Of a stretch of 37,935 bases of DNA, positions 8,435 through 17,848 are shown piece by piece. Position 1 is the first letter of the stretch; each line of letters opens with the position of its first letter. Source of the DNA: Marinilabiliaceae bacterium (GTDB lineage: Bacteria; Bacteroidota; Bacteroidia; Bacteroidales; Marinilabiliaceae); the NCBI GenBank assembly GCA_016342595.1, contig JAEINY010000034.1:1-37935 (forward strand). Reading direction: 5' to 3'. The position numbers and the translations under genes were made by a program. Under the pieces are notes generated by a model that was not told where the DNA came from, did no database searches, and saw only the letters and a list, made by a program, of their open reading frames with translations.

Positions 8435-9664
8435 ATGAAAAATCATGTTTCACTACCTCCAGTAGTTATTCTAGATATCACTTATTCTGGCTATGGTGCT
8501 ATGCGTTCGCTATACCCATATAACATACCTATTTATGGCTTCACCTTTGATGAAAACCATACCGAAACAAAGAGCAAGCTGGCCAAGGAAATCATTATCT
8601 ACTCAAACGATGGTAATGATTTACTCGAAAAATTAGTGAGTCTTGCGAAAAGGTGTAAAGGCAAGCCTGTATTAATCTTAACCAATGATGCAAAAGTTGA
8701 ATTTGCATTGGCCAATCTGGACATTATTCAAACACATTTTCACTTGAATATTCCCACACCTGCCATCACCGAGATGCTTATAGATAAAATAAAATTAATG
8801 GATTTTATAAATCTACATGACATAAAGATCCCTAAAAGCTTAAGCATTGAAGCGTATGCTGATATCAAAGACATTGCAAACTTTAAGTTCCCGGTTATCC
8901 TTAAGCCCTATGTAAAATCAGAAAAATGGTACAATGCCGGACTATCCAAGGCCTTTATTTTTGATAACAGGGTTGATTTGCTGAACATGTTTCCAATACT
9001 TTATAACATCGAAAACCGATTAGTTATCCAGGAGTTTATTCCGGGGGGAGATTCTGACATATACTATTGCCTGGTTTATTATGGCAAAGATGCTAAGTGC
9101 AAAGCCGCATTTTCGGGACAGAAGATAAGACAATGGAAAATTCTGAAAGGGTCAACAGCCTCTACCCGCTCGACAGATATCCCATACATTGAAGAAGAAA
9201 CAAAACGTATATTTGATCTGGCAGGTTTTAAAGGTTTTGGATCCATTGAATTCAAAAAAAATCCCCAAACCGGCGAATTCTATATGATTGAACCTACTGC
9301 CGGTCGTATTGATTTTCAGGAGTACATTGCCACTTTTTCAGGTGTAAATATTCCACTTATTGGATATTGTGATCAAACAGGTATTACCATTATTCCTAAA
9401 GAAAAAATCAGATCCAATACAGTATATATTGACGAAATTTTTGAATTAGAAAGTGCTAAAGAATATAACCGTTTATACGGCCTTACTTTTGGAGAATGGC
9501 TTAAATCAGTTAAAGGCCGAAAGTGCTTTCGTTATATGAATTTAACAGATCACTCTATTGCAATCAAAATTGGACTTCTGCTAACACGTCGATTAGCAGG
9601 CCTTTTTGTACGCAGTTTAATCGGAAAGAAACCACAAGAACCAGCAGATCAAGTAGAATACTAA
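8435..9664 (+). CDS. ATP-grasp ligase (carbamoyl-phosphate-synthase-L/D-aspartate-ligase-like)
   Basis: The 409-residue protein has an N-terminal pre-ATP-grasp domain (PPVVILDITYSGYGAMRSL). The ATP-grasp core includes FPVILKPYVKSE (ATP-binding Lys), LVIQEFIPGGDSDIYY (hinge and phosphate region) and FGSIEFKKNPQTGEFYMIEPTAGR, where the acidic residues and the Glu in EPTAGR correspond to the Mg-ATP ligands. Relatives activate carboxylates as acyl-phosphates and join them to an amine. I prefer the ATG at 8435; an in-frame GTG at 8396 and ATG at 8405 would give short hydrophobic N-terminal extensions. It lies 132 bp after the GT4 pair, and its stop is only 12 bp from the convergent 9677-11260 gene. 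A role in decorating the glycan or making an amino-acyl precursor is inference. It is not closely similar to the tandem ATP-grasp genes at 14024-17779. Confidence 0.8.
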   Translation: MKNHVSLPPVVILDITYSGYGAMRSLYPYNIPIYGFTFDENHTETKSKLAKEIIIYSNDGNDLLEKLVSLAKRCKGKPVLILTNDAKVEFALANLDIIQTHFHLNIPTPAITEMLIDKIKLMDFINLHDIKIPKSLSIEAYADIKDIANFKFPVILKPYVKSEKWYNAGLSKAFIFDNRVDLLNMFPILYNIENRLVIQEFIPGGDSDIYYCLVYYGKDAKCKAAFSGQKIRQWKILKGSTASTRSTDIPYIEEETKRIFDLAGFKGFGSIEFKKNPQTGEFYMIEPTAGRIDFQEYIATFSGVNIPLIGYCDQTGITIIPKEKIRSNTVYIDEIFELESAKEYNRLYGLTFGEWLKSVKGRKCFRYMNLTDHSIAIKIGLLLTRRLAGLFVRSLIGKKPQEPADQVEY

Positions 9665-9676
9665 TTCAAAGGCAAA

Positions 9677-11260
9677 CTACATTCGACTAGTATTGAACAT
9701 ACCATCCAGCACTTCATAACTCTCGGAATGGTTGTAAGTATGAACGCCAGTCGCTTTCAATTTTAATGATTCTGGAGTAATCACCTGAATACACTCTTCC
9801 TGGTAAGCCGTCTTGGTGAGTTTTATAATCCTGTTTAATCGGATAGCTGCTCCATAATCAGTATAACAATCTTGCGAAGGACGAATTAAAAGCCCATCCC
9901 TCCAAAATAGTTTACCCGCAGGCCTGGCAGAGGCACTATCCGTTACTACAGGATTTTGAGGATGTGGATACCATGGCTTTAATAGCAGATCTGAAGTATA
10001 AAACAAATACAACTGATCATACGATCCTGCATCATCAGCCGTTTTGATGATGGTGAAAATCCACCAAATACCTTCGTGCCAAAAGGGTGTGCAATCCAAC
10101 AAACGCTCGCCAGATACAATATTTCCCTGATATTCCCATTGATACGGAAAGTTTGCACTTTTGTACAATCTTAACGATTGATCTGCTGATGATTCAGGAA
10201 TCATCCACCATTCACCATTCTTCTTAAATACATGCGGATAGGACAGATGAAATCCTTCTTTCACAATTTTCCGAATAGTATGTAATTCTGGTCGCCCATT
10301 GAGTTCTGCTGTCTCCAAATAACCTCTCCGATTAGAAGCATCTATCGTTTCAAAAAATAGATATTTTCTTTTATCTTCCTCGATAATAAACGGATCAGCT
10401 CTTCCGTTTTTTCCCTTCGGCAATAACACATTAAGTTTAGTTTCACCATCCTGATTACGAGGAATTAAGATCAATCCCCAACGCTTATGAAATATCGTTT
10501 TTACTGTTTTACGATGTAATCGACCTAAAATATTCCCAATCCAATAAATGAATAATGGAAAAAACACCCACTTTTGTTCTGGTAAATAATCTCCTGTACC
10601 AGTTTGGAGGCTCCTGTACCTGGAGCGCCAAAGAGTAATTATTGATTGTTTTACAGCAGCTTTCAGATAACCAATATTTTTATCCAATCCATAGGATAAT
10701 GTTTGAAATCGGTGATCCCAAACCAACTCATCATGATCCGCCATCACTTTTCGAACCTGAAAAACTCGTTTTAAATAACTACGATTATGTATAAACACAA
10801 AAATTCCCTCTCTTCCATAGGTTATCAGTTCGCTCGAAAACTCATAAATAGTTGCTGCAGATTGAATATTGGCCACTGATTTTACAAAACTAATCACAAC
10901 TGTATCTTTATCAGTTTTAATTTGAGATGAATTATCAGGCCTATAGTCTATCAGTTCAAAGTTCTTGAACTTTTGAGCGATCTGTTCTAATTCGCACCCG
11001 TTCATACTTTTGAATTTTTGCCGAAATACCAGTTTTTCAACGATAATAAAGGGGATGAACAAAAATTGCTTAATCCGATTCAAACAAATAGTCGTTTTTT
11101 GATTCCCCTTAACAACGTAAGCACTAATTTTAGATTCCGGATATTGCTCAGCTATTGAATCTACAATATCCATAAACCATTGCGGAACGCTGGCGTTATC
11201 AAATACAAATACTAACGAAGAAATCGTCTTCTTTTCAATAATATATCTTAGCTTATCCAT
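9677..11260 (-). CDS. GINT1_N-like (formyltransferase-like plus beta-propeller) protein, copy 2
   Basis: This 527-residue paralog of the 1555-3177 protein has the same two-part layout. The N-terminal half contains VFVFDNASVPQWF, equivalent to the other copy's IVEHEVVPNWW. The propeller half contains RADPFII, KYLFFE, FHLSYPHVF, WWMIPES, RPAGK and RPSQDC at matching spacing. The conserved D/H/W/E residues of the propeller suggest carbohydrate binding or catalysis at a central pocket, but no reaction is established for bacterial members. It follows a GT4 gene by 12 bp, as copy 1 does (3 bp). It ends 12 bp from the convergent plus-strand ATP-grasp gene, leaving no room for a terminator between them. 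The family call is by motif and not by search. Confidence 0.7.
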   Translation of the reverse strand: MDKLRYIIEKKTISSLVFVFDNASVPQWFMDIVDSIAEQYPESKISAYVVKGNQKTTICLNRIKQFLFIPFIIVEKLVFRQKFKSMNGCELEQIAQKFKNFELIDYRPDNSSQIKTDKDTVVISFVKSVANIQSAATIYEFSSELITYGREGIFVFIHNRSYLKRVFQVRKVMADHDELVWDHRFQTLSYGLDKNIGYLKAAVKQSIITLWRSRYRSLQTGTGDYLPEQKWVFFPLFIYWIGNILGRLHRKTVKTIFHKRWGLILIPRNQDGETKLNVLLPKGKNGRADPFIIEEDKRKYLFFETIDASNRRGYLETAELNGRPELHTIRKIVKEGFHLSYPHVFKKNGEWWMIPESSADQSLRLYKSANFPYQWEYQGNIVSGERLLDCTPFWHEGIWWIFTIIKTADDAGSYDQLYLFYTSDLLLKPWYPHPQNPVVTDSASARPAGKLFWRDGLLIRPSQDCYTDYGAAIRLNRIIKLTKTAYQEECIQVITPESLKLKATGVHTYNHSESYEVLDGMFNTSRM

Positions 11261-11272
11261 AAAACTTCATTT

Positions 11273-12394
11273 TTAAAGTTCTTTTAAAGCCTCTTCTGCA
11301 CGCTTAATCCAGGTATACTTCAGGTTAAAATCATTCCAGGCTCTTTCTGCCTTGGCCACCCGAAACGATTTTTGAGCACATTTATTAATTGCTTCACACC
11401 ATTGCGTTGCATCTTCAGGATCGACCAAAATGGCATTCTGATCATTCAACACTTCTCTCAGAACAGGCATATCAGAGCTTATAATGCACTTTCCGGAAGC
11501 CATGTATTCAAATATCTTTAAGGGTGACATATATTTGGATGACTCATGTCCTTTATCAGCTACCCAAACTTCTTTTTGATAAGGCGCTAATAAAACATCA
11601 CACATATGACGATAGTAACCAACTTCAGAAGGTAATACAAAGCCATAGAAAAAAACATTATTCAGCTTGCCTGATTGGGATTTCCAATACTCTACATCAT
11701 TATTTCTTCCACCTACAATATGAAAATCTACTTGAGGCAATTTTCGGGCAGCTTCAATAATAACTTCAATCCCACGTCCTTTATAAAGATGCCCAAAATA
11801 ACCAACCTGCAAATGATCAATCTGTCCTTTCCACTTACTCCCCATACCATTGGCAGATTCGGGCGGTAGGTCAGCGGCATCATGCAAAACCTTAACATCC
11901 ACGTTGCGCAGGCTCACCTGTTCCTCAAACAATCTCTGAAGGCCAGCGGAGATCATTATCACACGCTTCAAGTTTCCGGCACAGAAAATTCTTTTGAAAA
12001 AATGCGTCATATATTTAGATTGGCCGACAAATGGCTTGTGTGCTTCTATAATAAACGGAATTGAAGTAAAAGTAAGATATAATGCCGGAATCTCACAGCG
12101 GGTATAAACGAGGTCAAGCTCCTGTTTTCTGATAAACTGAATGGCGTCAAAAGCAAACATGTGTATTTTTCCTTTTACCTTCCGGAGCGGAATTTTTTTA
12201 ATGGAAAAACAGGACTCTACACCATAATAATCATAAACATTTTCGATTCCATCTTCTTCATTTTCTTCACTGTCGAAAGTAACTAACGTCACATCATGAC
12301 CGACCTTTGCCAAAGCCTGACACATCTTCATGACATGAATACTATTAGCTGTCCGACTGGGAATAAATGAATTAGCTAAATAAATAATTTTCAT
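11273..12394 (-). CDS. Family 4 glycosyltransferase
   Basis: The 373-residue GT-B enzyme starts MKIIYLANSFIPSRTANSIH, the substrate loop typical of GT4 transferases. It continues with VGYFGHLYKGRGIEVIIEA and SPLKIFEYMASGKCIISSDMPVLREVL, the donor-binding E-x7-E region. It overlaps the asparagine-synthetase-like gene by 4 bp (ATGA), a classic translational-coupling arrangement, and leads into the GINT1_N-like gene 12 bp later. No signal or membrane segment is seen, so it should act at the cytoplasmic face of the inner membrane. Confidence 0.88.
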   Translation of the reverse strand: MKIIYLANSFIPSRTANSIHVMKMCQALAKVGHDVTLVTFDSEENEEDGIENVYDYYGVESCFSIKKIPLRKVKGKIHMFAFDAIQFIRKQELDLVYTRCEIPALYLTFTSIPFIIEAHKPFVGQSKYMTHFFKRIFCAGNLKRVIMISAGLQRLFEEQVSLRNVDVKVLHDAADLPPESANGMGSKWKGQIDHLQVGYFGHLYKGRGIEVIIEAARKLPQVDFHIVGGRNNDVEYWKSQSGKLNNVFFYGFVLPSEVGYYRHMCDVLLAPYQKEVWVADKGHESSKYMSPLKIFEYMASGKCIISSDMPVLREVLNDQNAILVDPEDATQWCEAINKCAQKSFRVAKAERAWNDFNLKYTWIKRAEEALKEL

Positions 12395-14034
12395 AACACC
12401 CCTTCCTCTAAATGTTTAAAAAACAAAAACACCGCTAATAAAGACGTCACAAAAACAAAATCACGCTTTACCAGAGCTTCCAGGTTTTGCACAATGTAAG
12501 ATTGATTAAACCGCTCATTAAAAAGCTCATTTCCGGATGAAAAAGTCTCCTGTAAATACGCCCAATTCTCAGTCATCAACATCCACTGAGCTACATTTTT
12601 ATGATCTCCCTTAAAACCAAATGCGAAACCAAATTTTTTATAAAGTTTCATATCAGCCCGCCAAATCAGTTCCTTCATTTGCTTTGTCAGATGTGAATGA
12701 TGATTTAATCCTAAAGGGGATCGCTCAAAACGAATAGCAGCTAATTTACCCATCGCTGCCTCTGCTCCCTTTTTATAAAGGTAACGGTCATTCCGCAACT
12801 CAAAAGACATTTTCAAGGATAAATCAACTGCTTTATGATGCATAATGGGACTGCGTGCTTGAACAGCTCCATAAAAACTGGTCCAGGGTTCATTCTTATT
12901 TAATCGACGTTGACGACAATAAAAATCAAAGGTGTCACACAAATCCCCTAAACCAGTCATCTTAAACTGATCTAATTCAGCAAAAAAAGAATCTTTAAGT
13001 TTCGTATTACGTGGGGAACGATAGACTTTATGAATCAAGCCCTCTTCTGTTTCATTGTATAAATCATAACAATATTGGTACTTATCATATTGAGCAACCT
13101 TCCAATATCGTTCATTATCATGAGCTCCGTCTTTGTAGGTAAACGCATCAAAAAAAGTAGAGGCAAAACCATTAATGTTAATATCAACTCCCAATAGAGA
13201 GCGATAAGCCGAATAATACCAGGTACTATAAAGTGGCAACATGGGATTATTCTCCATTTGTATGGATGTATATTTAGGCAGGAATTCATTAATCTCCACC
13301 GGGATATACATAGCATCCGAAACATCCAGATGTCTGTTTACTTTTGAAGCCACATGAACGGCATCCGATCTTAGTCGCCCGGCATAGGTATAGGCTTTAA
13401 ATTGCTGTTGATGCCGACAAGCATAAAACATATTCCAACGCGAATCTAACCCACCTGAATTAGCGGTGGCATAGGTCGCATCGACTTCATTAAAACTCTC
13501 AACCACACCTGTCTCAATAGCATCTGCCAACTCCGCTAACACTTTTTCTTCATCATGCAAAGTAGGTTCAGGTTGATGTTTCCAGTAAGCCTGAATAGTT
13601 TTTATTCGATTAGTCACCAAATCAATGGTTATTATAGTGGCCGGATCACAAAGTTGAACTTCATTAATATAGGTATGCTTGAAATGCATGTATCCAAAAC
13701 GGAGCAATTGCTCAATGGCCAATTCATTAATTGTTTTAGATGGAGCAGCCTGGACAGCTTGCCAATAATTTTCGGTAATAGCCCAATCGGTATCATGTTG
13801 CATTAAAAACAAATCAATCATACCCAATCGATCATTAAACACATACATTTCGTTCTTCTCAACATCTATATAATGGCCATAAAAACTTCCATCCAAACCA
13901 TGAACGGCTTTTATTCCATGTGTTTTTAACTGACTCAACACATAATCTTGAGCCATTTCAAAAGGCTTGCCGAAAAGAAAACCCTGAAAACTAAAATGAC
14001 ATCTACTTTTTATGTTATCCCGACTAACTATCAT
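12391..14034 (-). CDS. Asparagine-synthetase-like enzyme lacking the glutaminase cysteine
   Basis: The 547-residue protein has the two-domain layout of class-B asparagine synthetases. Residues 1-150 look like an Ntn-type glutaminase domain (LDGSFYGHYIDVEKNEMYVFNDRLGM corresponds to the family's G-x-F ... RDRxG stretch). Residues 160-547 hold the PP-loop ATP pyrophosphatase domain with SGGLDSR at 193-199. The residue after the start Met is Ile, not the Cys that serves as the glutamine amidotransferase nucleophile, so ammonia release from glutamine is unlikely. Homologs without Cys2, such as beta-lactam synthetases, adenylate a carboxylate and condense it with another nucleophile. It overlaps the ATP-grasp gene upstream by 11 bp and the GT4 downstream by 4 bp, so it is tightly coupled to the glycan genes. 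The substrate is unknown. Confidence 0.8.
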   Translation of the reverse strand: MIVSRDNIKSRCHFSFQGFLFGKPFEMAQDYVLSQLKTHGIKAVHGLDGSFYGHYIDVEKNEMYVFNDRLGMIDLFLMQHDTDWAITENYWQAVQAAPSKTINELAIEQLLRFGYMHFKHTYINEVQLCDPATIITIDLVTNRIKTIQAYWKHQPEPTLHDEEKVLAELADAIETGVVESFNEVDATYATANSGGLDSRWNMFYACRHQQQFKAYTYAGRLRSDAVHVASKVNRHLDVSDAMYIPVEINEFLPKYTSIQMENNPMLPLYSTWYYSAYRSLLGVDININGFASTFFDAFTYKDGAHDNERYWKVAQYDKYQYCYDLYNETEEGLIHKVYRSPRNTKLKDSFFAELDQFKMTGLGDLCDTFDFYCRQRRLNKNEPWTSFYGAVQARSPIMHHKAVDLSLKMSFELRNDRYLYKKGAEAAMGKLAAIRFERSPLGLNHHSHLTKQMKELIWRADMKLYKKFGFAFGFKGDHKNVAQWMLMTENWAYLQETFSSGNELFNERFNQSYIVQNLEALVKRDFVFVTSLLAVFLFFKHLEEGVL

Positions 14035-15199
14035 GCAGTTTATAAAGAGGTACCTCTTTCACTTTTTCTTTACAATATTCAATAATTTCACTTGTGAACC
14101 GATGAAACAAAGGCCCAATCACATATTGATCACCTTCCATTCCGATATCAGACGTATTGGTTTCAATATGCAGAATTTTACCGGATGCATCAACCGCCAT
14201 ATCAAAACCAACCAGTCTACAATATAATTGTTTGGCAGCAATCTCTTTAGCTGTTTCCCATATTTCATCAATTTTGTAAAAACGTTCCATTTGGGAAAAT
14301 GGTGGCAGGCCATCTACTGAATACACCTTTTCAGGTGTATCACCGAGTCCAAAATCTACCAAATAGCCATCTGGCTTCAAGCAAACAGCAATGCCCCCCT
14401 GTTTCACATTATCCACCCGACTTCCAACCCCACCAATTCGCAAATAGGAATAGATCACATGAATTTGATTATCTTTTACCGATCGATAGGTCAATACACG
14501 TAAGGTATTCAAAGAAGTAGGATTAAATTTCTTATAGAATTCATGCTGATCTACGTACTTTTGAATTATAAAATCCTGTTTATAAACGTTCTCCAGAAAA
14601 TCAAGAGACAACACATCTCCGGTATCACTGCAAAAATTACCTTCCCTATCTCTGTCAAAAACCATAATACCACTACCTCCATGCACTTCAATGGATTTTT
14701 TAACAATTACACTTTGCTCCCCCTTCAAGTGTTTTGACAGATTGATTTGATCTTTTGAAATCACCTGTTGATTTGAATGATAATACGCACCATTAATATT
14801 TCGAACAAAAATGGTTGGAACGTGCTTGGTTCCGTTAATCCAATCAATCCGTGCTTTATCTTCATAACTTATAGCATAGGATCGATTATTAAGTGCGGGT
14901 TCAATCACTGAAAAATAGATATCAGAAGGTACAATATCCATATCAACTTTACCTGAATAACGAAAGGTATTTTTAAGATATACATCACTCACTTTTTTCC
15001 CTAAAGATTTCCATCTATTATGATAATCTTTTAGCGCATCTTGCGGAAATGGCAACTGTTTTTTCCCATTACGGCTTATGAATTTCTGTGCTAATAATTC
15101 ATTTTCGCAGCCAATGTAATGATATCGAGCGATTCGATATAACTTTCGTCCTGCAGCGACTAAAAAAAAGAGGAAGTAATACTTAATTTTCGTTCTCAT
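14024..15199 (-). CDS. Sugar-transfer-associated ATP-grasp protein, tandem copy 1
   Basis: The 391-residue protein is of the 'sugar-transfer associated ATP-grasp' type (Pfam ATPgrasp_ST by recollection). The N-terminal region includes DIVPSDIYFSVIEPALNN and EDKARIDWING. The ATP-grasp core has VIVKKSIEVHGGSG (Lys167/168 and the glycine loop 174-177) and IIQKYVDQHEFYKKFNPTSLNTLR. The metal-binding HIETNTSDIGMEG has E346 and N348. All expected catalytic motifs are present, so it should be active as an ATP-dependent carboxylate-activating enzyme. The product in this family is not established. It is most similar to the copies at 15343 and 16610, indicating tandem duplication. The stop overlaps the asparagine-synthetase-like gene by 11 bp. 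Confidence 0.82.
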   Translation of the reverse strand: MRTKIKYYFLFFLVAAGRKLYRIARYHYIGCENELLAQKFISRNGKKQLPFPQDALKDYHNRWKSLGKKVSDVYLKNTFRYSGKVDMDIVPSDIYFSVIEPALNNRSYAISYEDKARIDWINGTKHVPTIFVRNINGAYYHSNQQVISKDQINLSKHLKGEQSVIVKKSIEVHGGSGIMVFDRDREGNFCSDTGDVLSLDFLENVYKQDFIIQKYVDQHEFYKKFNPTSLNTLRVLTYRSVKDNQIHVIYSYLRIGGVGSRVDNVKQGGIAVCLKPDGYLVDFGLGDTPEKVYSVDGLPPFSQMERFYKIDEIWETAKEIAAKQLYCRLVGFDMAVDASGKILHIETNTSDIGMEGDQYVIGPLFHRFTSEIIEYCKEKVKEVPLYKLHDS

Positions 15200-15342
15200 A
15201 ACTCAAGTATTTAACGATTTCACATCTGCTTAATTCTCTACTTCTCCATGAGATCATTCACCTCCACATCATAATAAAAACCCAATATAAGATCTCCTAA
15301 TTCACAACTTACTTCAACCTTTAATAATAATGCAGCTTAAGC

Positions 15343-16512
15343 TCAACTTGCATGCAATTTATAGAGAGAGACCTTTTTAAGTTTTTCTTGACAATAATTA
15401 ATTACTTCATTTGTAAATCGACGAAATATCGGACCTATAGTATATTGTATACCTTCCATACCAATATCAGATGTATTGGTTTCGATATGTAATATCTTAC
15501 CGTTTTTATCAACCGTCATATCAAAAGCCAATAACCTGGAATATACATGACGGGCTGCAATTTCTTTAGCCAGTTGCCACACTTCATCAATCATATAAAC
15601 CCGGTCCATTTCAGCGAAAGGGGGAAAACCATCCAGTTTAAAAACCTTTTCACCCCCTTTTCTCAATCCAAAATCAACGAAACAACCGTCCTCTTTAAGG
15701 CAGAGGAACAATCCCCCTTTGGAAACATTGTCAATGCGACTTCCTGGCGCCCCCACTCTCAGAAATGTATATAATACATGAATTTTATTATCTAGCACCG
15801 AGCGGTAGGTTACTACTCTAAAAGTATTTAAAGATGAAGGGTTAAATTGATTATAAAAGGGATGTTGTTCAACAAATTCCTGAATCAGAAAATCTTGCTC
15901 ATACAATTTCTCCAGATAATCTAGTGTTAATATATCCCCTTCAGCATTCCGCAGGATACCTTCCATATCCCGATCAAATATAATGACTCCCTTTCCTCCA
16001 TGTGATTCAATTGTCTTCTTTACAACAACTGCTTTTTTATTCTTTACCAAATCATTAAGATCGATATTACTTCTAAACACCTCTTTTTGTGAAGCATCAT
16101 AATAAACTCCATTAATATTGCGCACGAAAATGTGAGGAACATTGGTCTCCCCATTAATCCAATCAATCCTGGCCTTATCTTCATAACTGATTCCAAATGT
16201 CCGGTTATTAAGTGCCGGCTCAATGGCTGAATAGTAGATATTAGACGGCACAATGTCTATATCAAATACACCTCTGAAACAATATGCATTGTTAACATGA
16301 ATATTACGAATATCCTTACCAAGTACCTTCCATCGTTGCTGATAAGCTTTCAGCTGTTGACGCGTCAATAGGCACTCTTGATCTTTAATACCTAAACTAA
16401 ACTGCCGGGCGAGGACCTCATTCTCCTCAGCTAAATAGTGATAGCCAGCAATTCTATACACTTTGCGCCCTAAAGCAGCCATCAAACCGAACAATTGTTG
16501 TTTTATCTCCAT
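15343..16512 (-). CDS. Sugar-transfer-associated ATP-grasp protein, tandem copy 2
   Basis: I use the ATG at 16512 (389 residues), preceded at about 6 bp by a strong GGAGG ribosome-binding site; an upstream TTG at 16530 is less likely. Layout and motifs match the flanking copies: IVPSNIYYSAIEPALNN, EDKARIDWINGE, VVVKKTIESHGGKG, IQEFVEQHPFYNQFNPSSLNTFR and HIETNTSDIGMEG. The C-terminus (LYKLHAS) is nearly the same as in copy 1 (LYKLHDS). Divergence is spread through the protein and not confined to one segment, which suggests old duplicates kept by selection and perhaps differing in substrate. A 143-bp gap separates it from copy 1, more than elsewhere in this operon; no gene was seen in the gap. 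Confidence 0.82.
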   Translation of the reverse strand: MEIKQQLFGLMAALGRKVYRIAGYHYLAEENEVLARQFSLGIKDQECLLTRQQLKAYQQRWKVLGKDIRNIHVNNAYCFRGVFDIDIVPSNIYYSAIEPALNNRTFGISYEDKARIDWINGETNVPHIFVRNINGVYYDASQKEVFRSNIDLNDLVKNKKAVVVKKTIESHGGKGVIIFDRDMEGILRNAEGDILTLDYLEKLYEQDFLIQEFVEQHPFYNQFNPSSLNTFRVVTYRSVLDNKIHVLYTFLRVGAPGSRIDNVSKGGLFLCLKEDGCFVDFGLRKGGEKVFKLDGFPPFAEMDRVYMIDEVWQLAKEIAARHVYSRLLAFDMTVDKNGKILHIETNTSDIGMEGIQYTIGPIFRRFTNEVINYCQEKLKKVSLYKLHAS

Positions 16513-16609
16513 ACTTCCTCCTATTAGCAATCACTACAAATCAATAAACCTCACCCAACAACGGTCTAATTCGCATTAAAAAATCGCATGCGCAATACTC
16601 AAGAACAAA

Positions 16610-17779
16610 TCAATTTGTATACAATTTATAATAAGGAACTGTTTTTAATTTTTCTTGAGTATACTCAATTATCTCATCCGTAAAACGATGAAATAAAGGA
16701 CCAATGACATATTGTACATGTTCCATTCCAATATCAGAAGTGTTGGTTTCGATGTGCAATATTTTACCATCATTATCTACTGCAATATCAAAGCCCAACA
16801 ACCTTGAATACAAATGAGTGGATGCAATTTTTTTGGCCGTCTCCCATATTTCATCAATTTTATATGGCCGTTCCATTTCGGCAAAAGGCGGATACCCATC
16901 CAATGCATAAATCTTTTCACTACCATAGCTAAAGCCAAAATCTGCAAAATGCCCATCTTCCTTGACACATACAAACATACCTCCTTCACAAATATTATCT
17001 ACACGTTTTCCTGGTGCACCAACGCGTAGATAAGAATATATCACATGCACCTTATTATCCTTTACCGATCGGTAAGTAAAAATCCGAAAGGTATTTAAAG
17101 ATGTAGGATTAAACTTTTTATAATACTCATGCTGATCAACGAATTTCTGAACTATAAAGTCCTGATGAAAGGTCTTTTCTAGCCATTCCAGAGAAAGTTT
17201 TTGTCCTTCTCTGTTGTAAAAAGCACCGTCTGATTTCTTATCAAATACCACTATTCCTTTACCAGCATGTAACTCAATGGACTTTTTGGCAATAATACTG
17301 GTCTCAACATTAATCAATTGATCTACATCAATAGAAACACGATCAATAACCTGCTGATCAGTAGAATAATAATTACCATGAATGTTGCGTAAAAATATTT
17401 GCGGCACATGCTGAGGATCATTCAACCAATCAATGCGCGCCTTATCTTCATAACCCAACGAGAAGGCTAAATTATTCAATGCCGGTTCGATAGCCGCATA
17501 ATAAATATTGGAAGGCACAATATTAGGATCTGATATTCCGCCATACTCGAATGCATTCTCCAAATGAATGGTTTTAATACATTTACCCAATGGTTTCCAT
17601 TTTTCACGGTAGGCTTTAATGTCTTCTTTGGACAACTTCAGCTTTGTTTTCCGCTTTTTTATGCAGATTTTTTTTGCCAGCAACTCATTATCCATTGCCA
17701 GGTAATGATAACCCGCAACCAAGTATACTTTTCGACCTAAGGCAGTCAAAGAACTAAAAAACTGATGTTTAAAATCCAT
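16610..17779 (-). CDS. Sugar-transfer-associated ATP-grasp protein, tandem copy 3
   Basis: The 389-residue third member of the tandem ATP-grasp array has motifs parallel to the others: IVPSNIYYAAIEPALNN, EDKARIDWLND, IIAKKSIELHAGKG, VQKFVDQHEYYKKFNPTSLNTFR and HIETNTSDIGMEH. The glycine loop reads HAGKG where copies 1 and 2 read HGGSG or HGGKG, a mild change compatible with ATP binding. It follows the truncated fourth copy by 69 bp and precedes copy 2 by 97 bp. No signal peptide; the N-terminal 30 residues are moderately hydrophobic (FFSSLTALGRKVYLVAGYHYLA), a trait shared by all copies that might associate them with the membrane. Confidence 0.82.
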   Translation of the reverse strand: MDFKHQFFSSLTALGRKVYLVAGYHYLAMDNELLAKKICIKKRKTKLKLSKEDIKAYREKWKPLGKCIKTIHLENAFEYGGISDPNIVPSNIYYAAIEPALNNLAFSLGYEDKARIDWLNDPQHVPQIFLRNIHGNYYSTDQQVIDRVSIDVDQLINVETSIIAKKSIELHAGKGIVVFDKKSDGAFYNREGQKLSLEWLEKTFHQDFIVQKFVDQHEYYKKFNPTSLNTFRIFTYRSVKDNKVHVIYSYLRVGAPGKRVDNICEGGMFVCVKEDGHFADFGFSYGSEKIYALDGYPPFAEMERPYKIDEIWETAKKIASTHLYSRLLGFDIAVDNDGKILHIETNTSDIGMEHVQYVIGPLFHRFTDEIIEYTQEKLKTVPYYKLYTN

Positions 17780-17848
17780 CTCCTAAATGTTTAATAGTTA
17801 ATACTCTCAAAAACCTTCCTGACTTATAATAGTACTTAAAAGCTTCCC

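Noticed and set aside
5842-9676. Site-specific invertible segment carrying the three plus-strand genes
   Set aside because: I found no matching inverted repeats at the two ends and no recombinase gene in the window; only the orientation is unusual.
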